From assembly GCF_036568125.1 (NCBI RefSeq), contig NZ_DATCTF010000010.1, forward strand, positions 372,001-436,000: 64,000 nucleotides of DNA, written 5' to 3'. Position 1 is the stretch's first letter; each line of letters opens with the position of its first letter. Below the pieces are notes generated by a model. The model did no database searches, was not told where the DNA came from, and was given only the letters and a program-made list of their open reading frames with translations. Shown here in pieces: positions 46,460 to 54,898 of this stretch. A program made the position numbers and the translations under genes. The DNA is from Magnetovibrio sp. GTDB taxonomy: Bacteria; Pseudomonadota; Alphaproteobacteria; Rhodospirillales; Magnetovibrionaceae.

Positions 46460-46785
46460 GATCTGAGTTCCATTTGCTTCAGAGTTCGGGGTTACGTCGT
46501 TGCGTGGGTTCGGCATTGGCTATCCAATTCGCCATATTGTGTGTGAATAATATATAAAATCCACAAACAAATGTCAATATAACATATATAACATAAAAAA
46601 ATAGTACAAAAAGGATGTTAATTATTATATTTCAATTGGTTATGTCGAAATAAGGTCGTCTTTGTCCGGGGGCTGATTAAAAAAGAAAGGGGGTGAAAAC
46701 ACCCTATAGTGACGGCTGTGCACACCGCTTGTGTACAATAGGCCGGGTGAAATCGGACGTTTTCAGATAATAAAAGGTACGCGGA
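46460..46785. other. 326-base AT-rich non-coding region
   Basis: Between about 46535 and 46655 the sequence is extremely AT-rich, with runs such as ATATAACATATATAACATA, in contrast to its GC-rich surroundings. It may hold the promoter of the rhodanese gene. Its right part holds the aroC terminator hairpin. No gene, tRNA or inverted-repeat element was identified. Confidence 0.55.
46674..46706 (-). terminator. Intrinsic terminator after aroC
   Basis: On the minus strand AGGGTG-TTTT-CACCCCCT forms a short hairpin followed by TTCTTTTTTAATC. It lies about 80 bases past the aroC stop. Confidence 0.6.
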
Positions 46786-47871
46786 TTACCCGACTTGGCC
46801 GCGATGGCGGAGCAGGTGATCGACCAAAACCAAAGCCATCATCGCTTCGCCCACCGGCACGGCGCGGATGCCGACGCAGGGGTCGTGACGGCCTTTGGTG
46901 ACGATGTCGGTGTTTTTGATTTTGGTGGTCACGGTTTGGCGCGGGGTGAGGATCGAACTGGTCGGCTTGACCGCAAAGCGCGCGATGATGTCTTGACCCG
47001 ATGTGATGCCGCCCAGCGTGCCGCCGGCGTGGTTGGCGAGAAATTCGGCCCGGCCATCCGCGCCGCGGCGGATTTCGTCGGCGTTTTCTTCGCCCGTCAA
47101 CGAGGCCGCGCCAAAGCCTTCGCCGATTTCCACGCCCTTGACGGCGGGGATCGACATCAGCGCCTTGGCGATGTCGGCGTCGATACGGTCGAAAATCGGT
47201 TCGCCCAGACCCGCGGGCATGCCGCTGGCCTGAATTTCGACCACCGCACCGACCGATGAGCCGGCCTTGCGGATATCGGCGAGGTAGGCTTCCCACTGCT
47301 TGGCCGCAGCGGCGTCGGGACAAAAGAACGGATTTTTGGCGATCTGCGTCCACGACCAGTTGCGATAATCGATGTCGATGGGGCCCATTTGCACCAAAGC
47401 GCCGCGAATTTTCGCCGATTTGCCGAGGATGTGCGACAGGACCTTTTGCGCGATCGCGCCGCCCGCCACCCGCACCGCGGTTTCGCGCGCGCTGGAACGT
47501 CCGCCGCCGCGATAATCGCGCACGCCGTATTTGGTGAAATAGGTGTAATCCGCGTGACCGGGGCGGAACTTGTCCTTGATGTCGCCGTAGTCTTTGGAGC
47601 GCTGGTCGGTGTTTTCGATCAACAGGCCGATGGGCGTGCCGGTGGTCTTGCCCTCGAACACCCCGGAGAGGATCTTCACCTGATCGGCTTCTTGGCGCTG
47701 GGTGGTGAACTTGCTTTGGCCGGGGCGGCGCTTGTCCAAAAACGGCTGGATGTCGGCTTCGGACAATTTGATGCCCGGCGGACAGCCGTCGACGATGCCG
47801 CCGATGGCGGGACCGTGAGACTCACCGAATGTGGTGAGACGGAAGAGTTCGCCAAACGTATTGCCGGCCAT
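46786..47871 (-). CDS. aroC: Chorismate synthase
   Basis: 361 residues. The signatures [40 protein letters not shown] and the FMN-binding end [14 protein letters not shown] are complete. AroC converts EPSP to chorismate using reduced FMN, the last shared step to aromatic amino acids and ubiquinone precursors. fabI lies upstream on the same strand with 36 bases between the two genes, so they may be cotranscribed. Confidence 0.97.
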   Translation of the reverse strand: MAGNTFGELFRLTTFGESHGPAIGGIVDGCPPGIKLSEADIQPFLDKRRPGQSKFTTQRQEADQVKILSGVFEGKTTGTPIGLLIENTDQRSKDYGDIKDKFRPGHADYTYFTKYGVRDYRGGGRSSARETAVRVAGGAIAQKVLSHILGKSAKIRGALVQMGPIDIDYRNWSWTQIAKNPFFCPDAAAAKQWEAYLADIRKAGSSVGAVVEIQASGMPAGLGEPIFDRIDADIAKALMSIPAVKGVEIGEGFGAASLTGEENADEIRRGADGRAEFLANHAGGTLGGITSGQDIIARFAVKPTSSILTPRQTVTTKIKNTDIVTKGRHDPCVGIRAVPVGEAMMALVLVDHLLRHRGQVG

Positions 47872-47907
47872 GTTTTGATTCCCGTTGGACGTTAGACGCC
47901 AGTAAAA

Positions 47908-48720
47908 TTAAACGGTGGAGATGTCGGGCGCGTCGACGGCCTTCATGCCGACGGTGTTGTAACCGCTATCGACGTAATGGATTTCCCCGGTGACGCCGCT
48001 CGACAGCGACGACAGCAGATAGAGCCCCGCGCCGCCGACATCTTCCAAGGTGGTGTTGCGGCGCAGTGGGGAATTGAGTTCGTTCCATTTGAGGATGTAA
48101 CGGAAATCGCCGATGCCGCTTGCGGCCAAGGTCTTCATCGGGCCGGCCGACATGGCGTTGACGCGCACGCCTTCGCGGCCGAGGTCTTCGGCCAAGTAGC
48201 GCACGCTGGCTTCCAGCGCGGCCTTGGCGACGCCCATGACGTTGTAGTGGGGGATGACCTTTTCGGCACCGTAGTAGGTCAGCGTCAGCAGCGCGCCGCC
48301 GGGGTTCATCAACGGCGCCGCGCGTTGGCACACGGCGGTGAAGGAATAGACCGAGATGTCCATGGAACGGCGGAAGTTTTCGCGGGTGGTGTCGACGTAG
48401 CGGCCCTTGAGCTCTTCCTTGTCGGAATACGCGATGGCGTGAACCACAAAGTCGATCTTGCCCCAGCGCTCTTTGACTTCTGCGAAGACCCTATCGACGC
48501 TGTCCATATCGGTGACGTCGCATTCGATCAGGAAATCCGAACCGACTTCGGCGGCCAGCGGCGCAACGCGTTTTTTCAACGCATCGCCTTGGTAGGTGAA
48601 ACCGATTTCGGCCCCGTGGGCGTGTAATTGCTGAACAATACCCCAAGCAATGGAGCGGTTGTTGGCAACGCCCATCACGATGCCTTTTTTTCCAGCCATC
48701 AGCGCGGTGGCAGCGGTCAT
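47908..48720 (-). CDS. fabI: Enoyl-[acyl-carrier-protein] reductase (NADH)
   Basis: 270 residues from ATG 48720; an ATG at 48699 is also possible and a GTG at 48741 unlikely. The atypical SDR nucleotide loop GVANNRSIAWGIVQQL and the Y-x6-K active site (HYNVMGVAKAALEASVRYL, preceded by TYYGAEKV) identify FabI. It performs the last reduction in fatty acid elongation and is the triclosan target. It is divergent from the YihY gene. Confidence 0.95.
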   Translation of the reverse strand: MTAATALMAGKKGIVMGVANNRSIAWGIVQQLHAHGAEIGFTYQGDALKKRVAPLAAEVGSDFLIECDVTDMDSVDRVFAEVKERWGKIDFVVHAIAYSDKEELKGRYVDTTRENFRRSMDISVYSFTAVCQRAAPLMNPGGALLTLTYYGAEKVIPHYNVMGVAKAALEASVRYLAEDLGREGVRVNAMSAGPMKTLAASGIGDFRYILKWNELNSPLRRNTTLEDVGGAGLYLLSSLSSGVTGEIHYVDSGYNTVGMKAVDAPDISTV

Positions 48721-48875
48721 GGTTCTTGGTATCCCTATCACTTAAATTTCAGTGCGCGCATCCTACACGAAACGCCCCCAAGCTGAAAAGATGCGGTTGC
48801 AGCAAGGATTGGCTCTAAAGGTGCGCTTGTGTGTATCATGATATAAGCGCGTTAATAGAGTGTTGTTACCAACAA

Positions 48876-50126
48876 ATGACCGGCACGAACATGCCCCACG
48901 ACGTCAGCCTGAACGATAGCCAATCTTTTACTGCGGAACTGCGGGCTTTTATCCGCTTGGTTTTGAAGCGATTTGGCCACGACCAGTGCATGCGCATCGC
49001 CGCCGCGCTGAGCTACACCTCGCTGTTGGCGCTGGTGCCGTTGGGCGCGATCGCGTTTGCGATTCTCAAAGCCTTTCCGGTTTTCGACAACATCCAAGAC
49101 CAGATCAAGGCGCTGTTGTTCGAAAACTTCCTGCCCGATTCGGTGGAGGGCGCGCAAACCTATTTCGACCAGTTCATCGGCCAGGCCGAAGGCCTGACCG
49201 CAATCGGCATCGTCGCTCTGGCGGCGACCGCGATCATGTTGTTGAGCACCATCGAAGCGGCGCTCAATTCGATCTTTCACGTCAAGGCGACGCGCCCGTT
49301 CGTGCCGCGCCTGATGATGTTTTGGGCGGTGATCACCTTGGGTCCGTTGTTGTTGGGCGGCAGCCTGTCGCTGGCGACCTATTTGTTTGCGCTGACAGAG
49401 TGGTCGGGGGCGAGCCAGATTTCCGGCCTTGGCTGGATGATGGCGAAGATGCTGCCGGCGGTGCTGGCGATTTTCGCCTTTTCGGTGTTTTACGCCATCG
49501 TGCCGTATCGTCCGGTGCAAATGCGCCACGCGCTCATCGGCGGTATATCGGCGGGGCTGTTGTTCGGTCTGTTGCGCCGCCTGTTCGGCCTCTACATTGC
49601 CGCGTTCCCGGCTTATCACACCATTTACGGGGCGCTCGCCACGGTGCCGATTTTCCTGATCTGGATGTACCTCAGTTGGGCGGTGGTGCTGATCGGCGCG
49701 GAAATCACCGCCTTGATGCCCGAATGGGGCCGCGCGCGCACCGCTCAAAACTTCGACGACATGGCGTCGGCCCGCAAGTTGGATGCCGCGCTGGTGGCGA
49801 TCGAACGGCTGTGGCGGCATGGCCGCGGCGAAGAGGTGCACCACCCGACCCGCAACCCCAAGCGCGAGGAAGTGCTGGAACAAGCGCTGGAAACGTTGCG
49901 CCAAGCGGGATTCGTGGCGCTGAGCGACAAGGAAGAGTGGATGCTGATCCGCGATCCCGAAACCTTGTGCATCGCCGACGTGGCCCACGGGCTAGGACTG
50001 GCGCCCAATCCTGACGATCTGCCCGCGGGCGGTCCGCCGTGGCGCAAGCAATTGAGGGAAAACCTCGGCGGCGCAACGGGCAGCGGCTATGGCCGCACCT
50101 TGCGCCAGGTGTTCGAGGACTATTAG
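48876..50126 (+). CDS. YihY/virulence factor BrkB family membrane protein
   Basis: 416 residues from ATG 48876; GTG 48831 and ATG 48891 are alternatives and the ribosome site is poor in each. The family core has six predicted membrane segments, beginning MRIAAALSYTSLLALVPLGA, with LSTIEAALNSIFHVK and FLIWMYLSWAVVLIGAEI. After the core there is a soluble C-terminal extension of about 120 residues, longer than the E. coli protein. Function is unknown; it was once misnamed RNase BN. Confidence 0.85.
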   Translation: MTGTNMPHDVSLNDSQSFTAELRAFIRLVLKRFGHDQCMRIAAALSYTSLLALVPLGAIAFAILKAFPVFDNIQDQIKALLFENFLPDSVEGAQTYFDQFIGQAEGLTAIGIVALAATAIMLLSTIEAALNSIFHVKATRPFVPRLMMFWAVITLGPLLLGGSLSLATYLFALTEWSGASQISGLGWMMAKMLPAVLAIFAFSVFYAIVPYRPVQMRHALIGGISAGLLFGLLRRLFGLYIAAFPAYHTIYGALATVPIFLIWMYLSWAVVLIGAEITALMPEWGRARTAQNFDDMASARKLDAALVAIERLWRHGRGEEVHHPTRNPKREEVLEQALETLRQAGFVALSDKEEWMLIRDPETLCIADVAHGLGLAPNPDDLPAGGPPWRKQLRENLGGATGSGYGRTLRQVFEDY

Positions 50127-50142
50127 TTTCGCCCAGTTCCGG

Positions 50143-51072
50143 CTACTCAGCGGCGGTTCGATTGAGCGTTTCCTTGCGCACCTTGTAGGGGCGCTTGCCG
50201 ATCCATTTTTTGACGAATTTCTTGAGATCCGAATCTTCGTCTTCGGGCAGCATCACCTTGAGCGATACGTAGTGGTCGCCGCGCAAGTCCGAACCGTGGC
50301 GGTGGATGCCCTTGGTCTTGAGGCGCAGTTTGGTGCCGGAGTTCGAGCCTTCCGGCACGGTGACCAGTACCGGGCCGTGGATGGTTTGGACTTCGATCCG
50401 CCCGCCCAGCAGCGCTTCGGCCAGCGTCACCGCTTCGTCGCTGTAGACGTCGAGGCCTTCGGCGCGGTACTTGGCGTCGTTTTGCACGATGATTTCCACC
50501 AATGCGTCGCCCGCTGCGCCGCCGCCCATGCCCGCCATGCCTTGGCCTTTGAGGCGCAGAACTTGGGCGGTTTCGGTACCCGCGGGAATGCGCACCTTGA
50601 GGGTCTTGCCGGAGGTCATGCGCACGGATTTGTCCGCGCCCTTGGCGGCTTCGAGAAACGGGACCTTCAGCGTGTAGCTGACATCCGCGCCCCGGGCCTT
50701 GATGGACTGGTGTTCCTTCTGTGCGCGGTCCTTGAAGAAGCTGTTGAAGGGGTTCTTGCGCGCTTGCCCCGCGTTGGGATTGCGCTTGTACGCGTCATAG
50801 CCGTGTGCCGCGCCGCCAAAACCGTGTGCGTTGGCATAGGCGTGCAGCTTGTTGCCCATGGCGTCGATTTCTCCGGCGTCGAACTTGCGCCGCTTGATCG
50901 GATCGGACAACAGGTTGTAGGCGCTGGAAATGTCCTTGAAGCGTTCTTCCGCGCGCTTGTCGCCGTGTTTGTGATCGGGGTGGTGCTCACGCGCCAAGCG
51001 ACGGTAGGACTTTTTGATGTCTTCCGGGCTGGCGGTTTTCTTTACGCCGAGCGCGCTGTAGGGATCGAGCAT
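50143..51072 (-). CDS. DnaJ/CbpA-like chaperone protein
   Basis: 309 residues from ATG 51072, with GGAGG upstream. The J domain (PYSALGVKKTASPEDIKKSY then HHPDHKHG with the HPD motif) is followed by a Gly-rich linker and two beta-barrel substrate-binding domains (GKTLKVRIPAGTETAQVL, HGPVLVTVPEGSNSG). There is no zinc-finger domain, so it is a type II, CbpA-like cochaperone of DnaK. The start codon shares one base with the stop of the upstream lipoprotein gene (TGATG). Confidence 0.9.
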   Translation of the reverse strand: MLDPYSALGVKKTASPEDIKKSYRRLAREHHPDHKHGDKRAEERFKDISSAYNLLSDPIKRRKFDAGEIDAMGNKLHAYANAHGFGGAAHGYDAYKRNPNAGQARKNPFNSFFKDRAQKEHQSIKARGADVSYTLKVPFLEAAKGADKSVRMTSGKTLKVRIPAGTETAQVLRLKGQGMAGMGGGAAGDALVEIIVQNDAKYRAEGLDVYSDEAVTLAEALLGGRIEVQTIHGPVLVTVPEGSNSGTKLRLKTKGIHRHGSDLRGDHYVSLKVMLPEDEDSDLKKFVKKWIGKRPYKVRKETLNRTAAE

Positions 51073-51566
51073 CAGATAGAAGCCTCCGGGGTGTCGACGA
51101 TTTGCCATTCGCCGGCGGCGTTGCGGCACGCGGTGCCGGTGGCGGTGCGTTCGTCGCCTTCGACGTTGACGGTTGTTTCGAATTGACGGCAGCCTTGGCC
51201 GTCGTCGTTGGTGTAGGGCTCATCGGCGGTGACGGTGCCGGAATTGCCGCTGTCGGGGTTGCTCCACACGGCCCGTTCGCCGGGTTTGCCGTATTCCAAG
51301 GTGTCTTGGGTGGTGCGCTGGGAATACATCTTGTCGGCGTCGCTCAAGCCTTTGGCGATGTCTTGGCCCCACATCGCGCCAAGCGTCGCGCCGATCACGG
51401 TGGTCACGCCGCGCCCGGTACCTTTGCCCAACTTGGAGCCGACCACCGCGCCCGCGATGCCGCCGAGCACCCCGCCCAAAGTCTGGCTGCGGCTTTCGTT
51501 CCACGAACACGCGCCAAGGCTGAGCGTCACGACGAGGCAGAGGGTGGTGCGAACAACAACGGTCAT
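51072..51566 (-). CDS. Glycine-zipper outer-membrane lipoprotein (17 kDa antigen-like)
   Basis: About 164 residues from ATG 51566, giving a 20-residue lipoprotein signal with lipobox LSLGAC; ATG 51611 is an alternative giving a longer leader. After the lipidated Cys comes a glycine zipper (LGGVLGGIAGAVVGSKLGKG, then GVTTVIGATLGAMWGQ). The C-terminal part has GCRQFETTVNVEGDE and TACRNAAGEWQIV, typical of the surface-antigen group. Coupled to the DnaJ-like gene by TGATG, which suggests the two are made together. Confidence 0.82.
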   Translation of the reverse strand: MTVVVRTTLCLVVTLSLGACSWNESRSQTLGGVLGGIAGAVVGSKLGKGTGRGVTTVIGATLGAMWGQDIAKGLSDADKMYSQRTTQDTLEYGKPGERAVWSNPDSGNSGTVTADEPYTNDDGQGCRQFETTVNVEGDERTATGTACRNAAGEWQIVDTPEASI

Positions 51567-51765
51567 CGATTGCGGTGGCTTTTGGCCGTCTCCCTGGATT
51601 GAATCTTTCATTCGGGGCTTATCCGGTGGCCGTGCGCGCCGCCTTGTTATATGTATGGCTTCAAGGTGTGCGGAACACGGCAATTTTGATTACAATGCAT
51701 TCATGGTAAACAACGCCTTAACGCGCCGATAAAATCCTCGAAAGACACATAAAGCAGGCCTGCTC

Positions 51766-52359
51766 ATGACCACCATACCCACCGACGCCAATCCGTTCGA
51801 ACTGTTTCAAGACTGGTTGACGATGGCCGAAGAAAAAGAGCTCAACGATCCCAACGCCATGGCCATTGCCACGGTGGGCGATGACGGTGTGCCGTCGTTG
51901 CGCATGGTGCTGCTGAAAGGTTTCGATGAGCGCGGGTTCGTATTTTACACCAACCTAGGCAGCCAAAAGGGCCGCGAACTGACGGCGAACCCCAACGCGG
52001 CGCTGCTGTTTCATTGGAAAAGCCTGCGTCGGCAAATCCGCATCACCGGACCGGTGGAACCTGTTTCCGACGCGGAAGCCGATGAATACTACGCCTCCCG
52101 CGCCCGGGATTCGCGCATCGGCGCATGGGCGTCGAAACAATCGCAGCCGTTGGACGGCATGTTCGAACTGGAAGCGCGGGTCGCCAAATACGCCGCGAAA
52201 TTCGCCCTGGGCGACATTCCGCGCCCCGAATTCTGGTCGGGTTTTCGCATCAAACCCGCGCGCATGGAATTTTGGCACGACCGGCCGTTTCGTTTGCACG
52301 AACGGGTGGTCTATATTCAAGGACCTGATGGCTGGGAAAAAGAGCGTCTTTATCCGTAG
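51766..52359 (+). CDS. pdxH: Pyridoxamine 5'-phosphate oxidase
   Basis: 197 residues. FMN-binding [18 protein letters not shown] and [19 protein letters not shown] are typical, with [20 protein letters not shown] and a terminal WEKERLYP that closes the active site. PdxH oxidises PNP and PMP to pyridoxal 5'-phosphate with FMN and O2. It is 21 bases before the cation efflux gene and possibly shares its transcript. Confidence 0.96.
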   Translation: MTTIPTDANPFELFQDWLTMAEEKELNDPNAMAIATVGDDGVPSLRMVLLKGFDERGFVFYTNLGSQKGRELTANPNAALLFHWKSLRRQIRITGPVEPVSDAEADEYYASRARDSRIGAWASKQSQPLDGMFELEARVAKYAAKFALGDIPRPEFWSGFRIKPARMEFWHDRPFRLHERVVYIQGPDGWEKERLYP

Positions 52360-52380
52360 AGGTACGAGACGCATAAAAAC

Positions 52381-53328
52381 ATGAACGATACGACCGCACC
52401 CCGAGAACCCAACGCCAGACCGAAACAATTGGACCGCGCCGCCGCCGGACGCTTGATGCGTCTGGCCACCTATGCGGCGGTGGGCACGGCATCGACTCTG
52501 ATCGCGGTCAAATTCGTGGCGTGGTTGATGACCGACAGCGTCAGCCTACTGTCGACGTTGATCGATTCCTTGCTCGACGTCGCCGCGTCGACGGTGAATT
52601 TGTTGGCCGTGCGCCACGCGTTGGAGCCCGCCGACGAAGAGCACCGCTTCGGTCACGGTAAGGCCGAAAGCCTGGCGGGCTTGGCGCAGTCGGCGTTTAT
52701 TGGTGGCTCGGCGGTGTTTTTGCTGTTGCAGGCGGGCGAACGCCTGTTCAATCCCAGCCCGGTGCACAACACCACGATCGGCTATGGGGTGATGGTGTTT
52801 TCCATCGTCGCCACCATCGCCTTGGTGATGTTTCAAAAGTACGTCGCCAAGCGCACAGAATCGCTGGCCATCAGCGCCGACAGCGCGCACTACACCATGG
52901 ACGTACTGGTCAACCTCAGCGTCATCGTGTCGCTGTACCTGGCTTCCGAGATGGGCTGGCAAATCGCCGATCCGCTGTTCGCCATCGCGATTTCGTTTTA
53001 CATTTTGCACGGCGCCTATGAAATCGGGATCGAGGCCTATCATGTCTTGATGGACCGCGAACTGCCCGATGAAGACCGCGAGAAGATCCGCGCCCTGGCG
53101 ATGAAGCATCCACAGGTCATCAGCATGCATGATTTGCGCACCCGCCAATCGGGCCCGGATATGTTTATCCAGATGCATCTTGAGATGAAGGGCGAGATCC
53201 CGTTGGTCGAAGCCCACGAGGTGGCCGAAGACGTCATGTACCGGGTGCAAGCCGCTTATCCGCGCGCCGAGGTGCTGATCCACCAAGACCCCGCCGGCAT
53301 CGAAGAAGACCACGCTTTCGAAGATTGA
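52381..53328 (+). CDS. Cation diffusion facilitator (FieF-like) metal exporter
   Basis: 315 residues. Six membrane segments, the metal-binding Asp pairs LIDSLLDVAAST and SAHYTMDVLVN and the HRFGHGKAESLAG loop fit FieF-type transporters. A cytoplasmic C-terminal domain carries the typical metal-bridging His residues (DLRTRQSGPDMFIQMHLE, EVLIHQDP). It should export Zn2+ or Fe2+ in exchange for protons. Convergent with the following GGDEF gene, eight bases apart. Confidence 0.93.
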   Translation: MNDTTAPREPNARPKQLDRAAAGRLMRLATYAAVGTASTLIAVKFVAWLMTDSVSLLSTLIDSLLDVAASTVNLLAVRHALEPADEEHRFGHGKAESLAGLAQSAFIGGSAVFLLLQAGERLFNPSPVHNTTIGYGVMVFSIVATIALVMFQKYVAKRTESLAISADSAHYTMDVLVNLSVIVSLYLASEMGWQIADPLFAIAISFYILHGAYEIGIEAYHVLMDRELPDEDREKIRALAMKHPQVISMHDLRTRQSGPDMFIQMHLEMKGEIPLVEAHEVAEDVMYRVQAAYPRAEVLIHQDPAGIEEDHAFED

Positions 53329-53336
53329 TCGTCGCC

Positions 53337-54695
53337 TTAGGCGGTGCGCACCTGATTGGCGCCGGCGGCCTTGGCGGCGTACATGGCCTTGTCGGCCAAG
53401 TCGATCAGTTCGTGGGCCGACGCGGCGTTGTCGGGGCAGATGCTGATGCCGATGCTGAGATCGATGGCCAAACTGTGACCGAGAATCTCCATCGGTTCAC
53501 GGAACGCCGCGAGCACCTTTTGCGCCAGATTTTCAGCTTCATCGAGGTTTTTGAGATCTTCGAGAATCAGCACGAACTCGTCGCCACCGATGCGCGCCAC
53601 GGTGTCGGTGGCGCGCACGGCAGCTTTAAGGCGCGATCCGGCTTCAACTAAAACCTCGTCCCCGACGACGTGACCATAGTTGTCGTTGATCGATTTGAAT
53701 TTGCCCAGATCGATGAACATCAGCGCGGTGTTGGCGTGATGGCGGGTGGCACGCTGAACGGCGAGGTCGAGACGCTGTTCGAACAAGCCGCGGTTGGGCA
53801 GACCGGTGAGCGGGTCGTGATAAGCCATGTGCTGGTAGCGCTGCTCGAGTTCTTTTTGTTCGGTGATGTCGCGCACCGCGCCGATCATGCGCATCAAACC
53901 GCCTCGCTCGTCGCGCAGCAGGTTGCCGGTTTCGCGCAGCCAACGCACGGTGCCGTCCGGCCAAACCACGCGGTATTCGACGTCGTGTTTGAGGTTTTGC
54001 GCGATGCAGGCGTTTTCGTTGTCTTTGACGTGTTGGCGGTCGTCGGGATGCACGGCTTCGCAAAACAGGCTGTAGGACGGTGTGGTGCCAGCGGGTAAAC
54101 CGAACATCGGCGCGACTTCTTCCGACCAGTGCAGTTCATCGGTGCCGACGATCCAATCCCAGGTGCCGATGTTGGCGAACGTGCGGCTGCTTTTGTAGCG
54201 CTCTTCGCTAAGGCGTAGGCGCTCTAGTTCCCGCGATTGGCTGATGTCGTGGATCAGCCATTGGGTTTGCCCGTTGGTTGCCGGCACCTCGCCGGCGAAC
54301 CAGATTTCGACAGGCAGGCGTTGGCCGTTCTTGTGGACGATAGAAAGAGCGTAGCTGTGGGTGCGGTCGTAGGGCGGGGTGAACACGATGTTGGCGATCA
54401 AACGTCCGGAATCGGAAAGCTCATGATCGACGAACAGCGATGCAACGCGCTGCTTTTCCAGTTCGTCGCCGTTCAGCCCGGTGAGGTTTTCCAGGGCCGC
54501 GTTGAACGACACCAACTCTCCGTGGCGGTCGATGCGGACATAGCCGATGCCGGTGCGCTCCAGCGCGGTCATCAGGCCGTCGTCGGGTTTACGCCGGCAT
54601 GCGTGTGTCCCGCGTTTTAAAAACGCATGTAAACCGGCCCCGAGAATCATCGAGGTTATGATGAGCAGCCACAGTTCGGGAGAGGGGATGGCCAT
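53337..54695 (-). CDS. PAS-PAS diguanylate cyclase
   Basis: 452 residues from ATG 54695. A single N-terminal membrane anchor (LWLLIITSMILGAGL) is followed by two PAS domains (about 43-165 and 185-300) and a GGDEF domain: DPLTGLPNRGLFEQRL, FIDLGKFKSINDNYGHV and RIGGDEF. An inhibition-site RATD lies five residues before GGDEF, so product feedback is expected. One substitution, LGKF for the usual LDxF, lies in the metal-binding loop (FIDLGKFK instead of FIDLDRFK); activity should be tested before assuming it is a cyclase. Confidence 0.88.
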   Translation of the reverse strand: MAIPSPELWLLIITSMILGAGLHAFLKRGTHACRRKPDDGLMTALERTGIGYVRIDRHGELVSFNAALENLTGLNGDELEKQRVASLFVDHELSDSGRLIANIVFTPPYDRTHSYALSIVHKNGQRLPVEIWFAGEVPATNGQTQWLIHDISQSRELERLRLSEERYKSSRTFANIGTWDWIVGTDELHWSEEVAPMFGLPAGTTPSYSLFCEAVHPDDRQHVKDNENACIAQNLKHDVEYRVVWPDGTVRWLRETGNLLRDERGGLMRMIGAVRDITEQKELEQRYQHMAYHDPLTGLPNRGLFEQRLDLAVQRATRHHANTALMFIDLGKFKSINDNYGHVVGDEVLVEAGSRLKAAVRATDTVARIGGDEFVLILEDLKNLDEAENLAQKVLAAFREPMEILGHSLAIDLSIGISICPDNAASAHELIDLADKAMYAAKAAGANQVRTA

Positions 54696-54898
54696 TTCGT
54701 CGTGTTGCTTCTCTTCCAGGTCAGGTGGTGCCGGGTTTAATGGAAAACAAGGTTCGTTTCCATATGGTACGACTATACATGGCAAAAAAACGTCACGGTT
54801 AAATGGTTGTTGATTGTGGCGAGGTCAAGGCTCGCAAGAAAACGGCAATATGATATGAATAGGCTGTGGCGATGTCGCGGGCATGAGCAAAGGAATGG

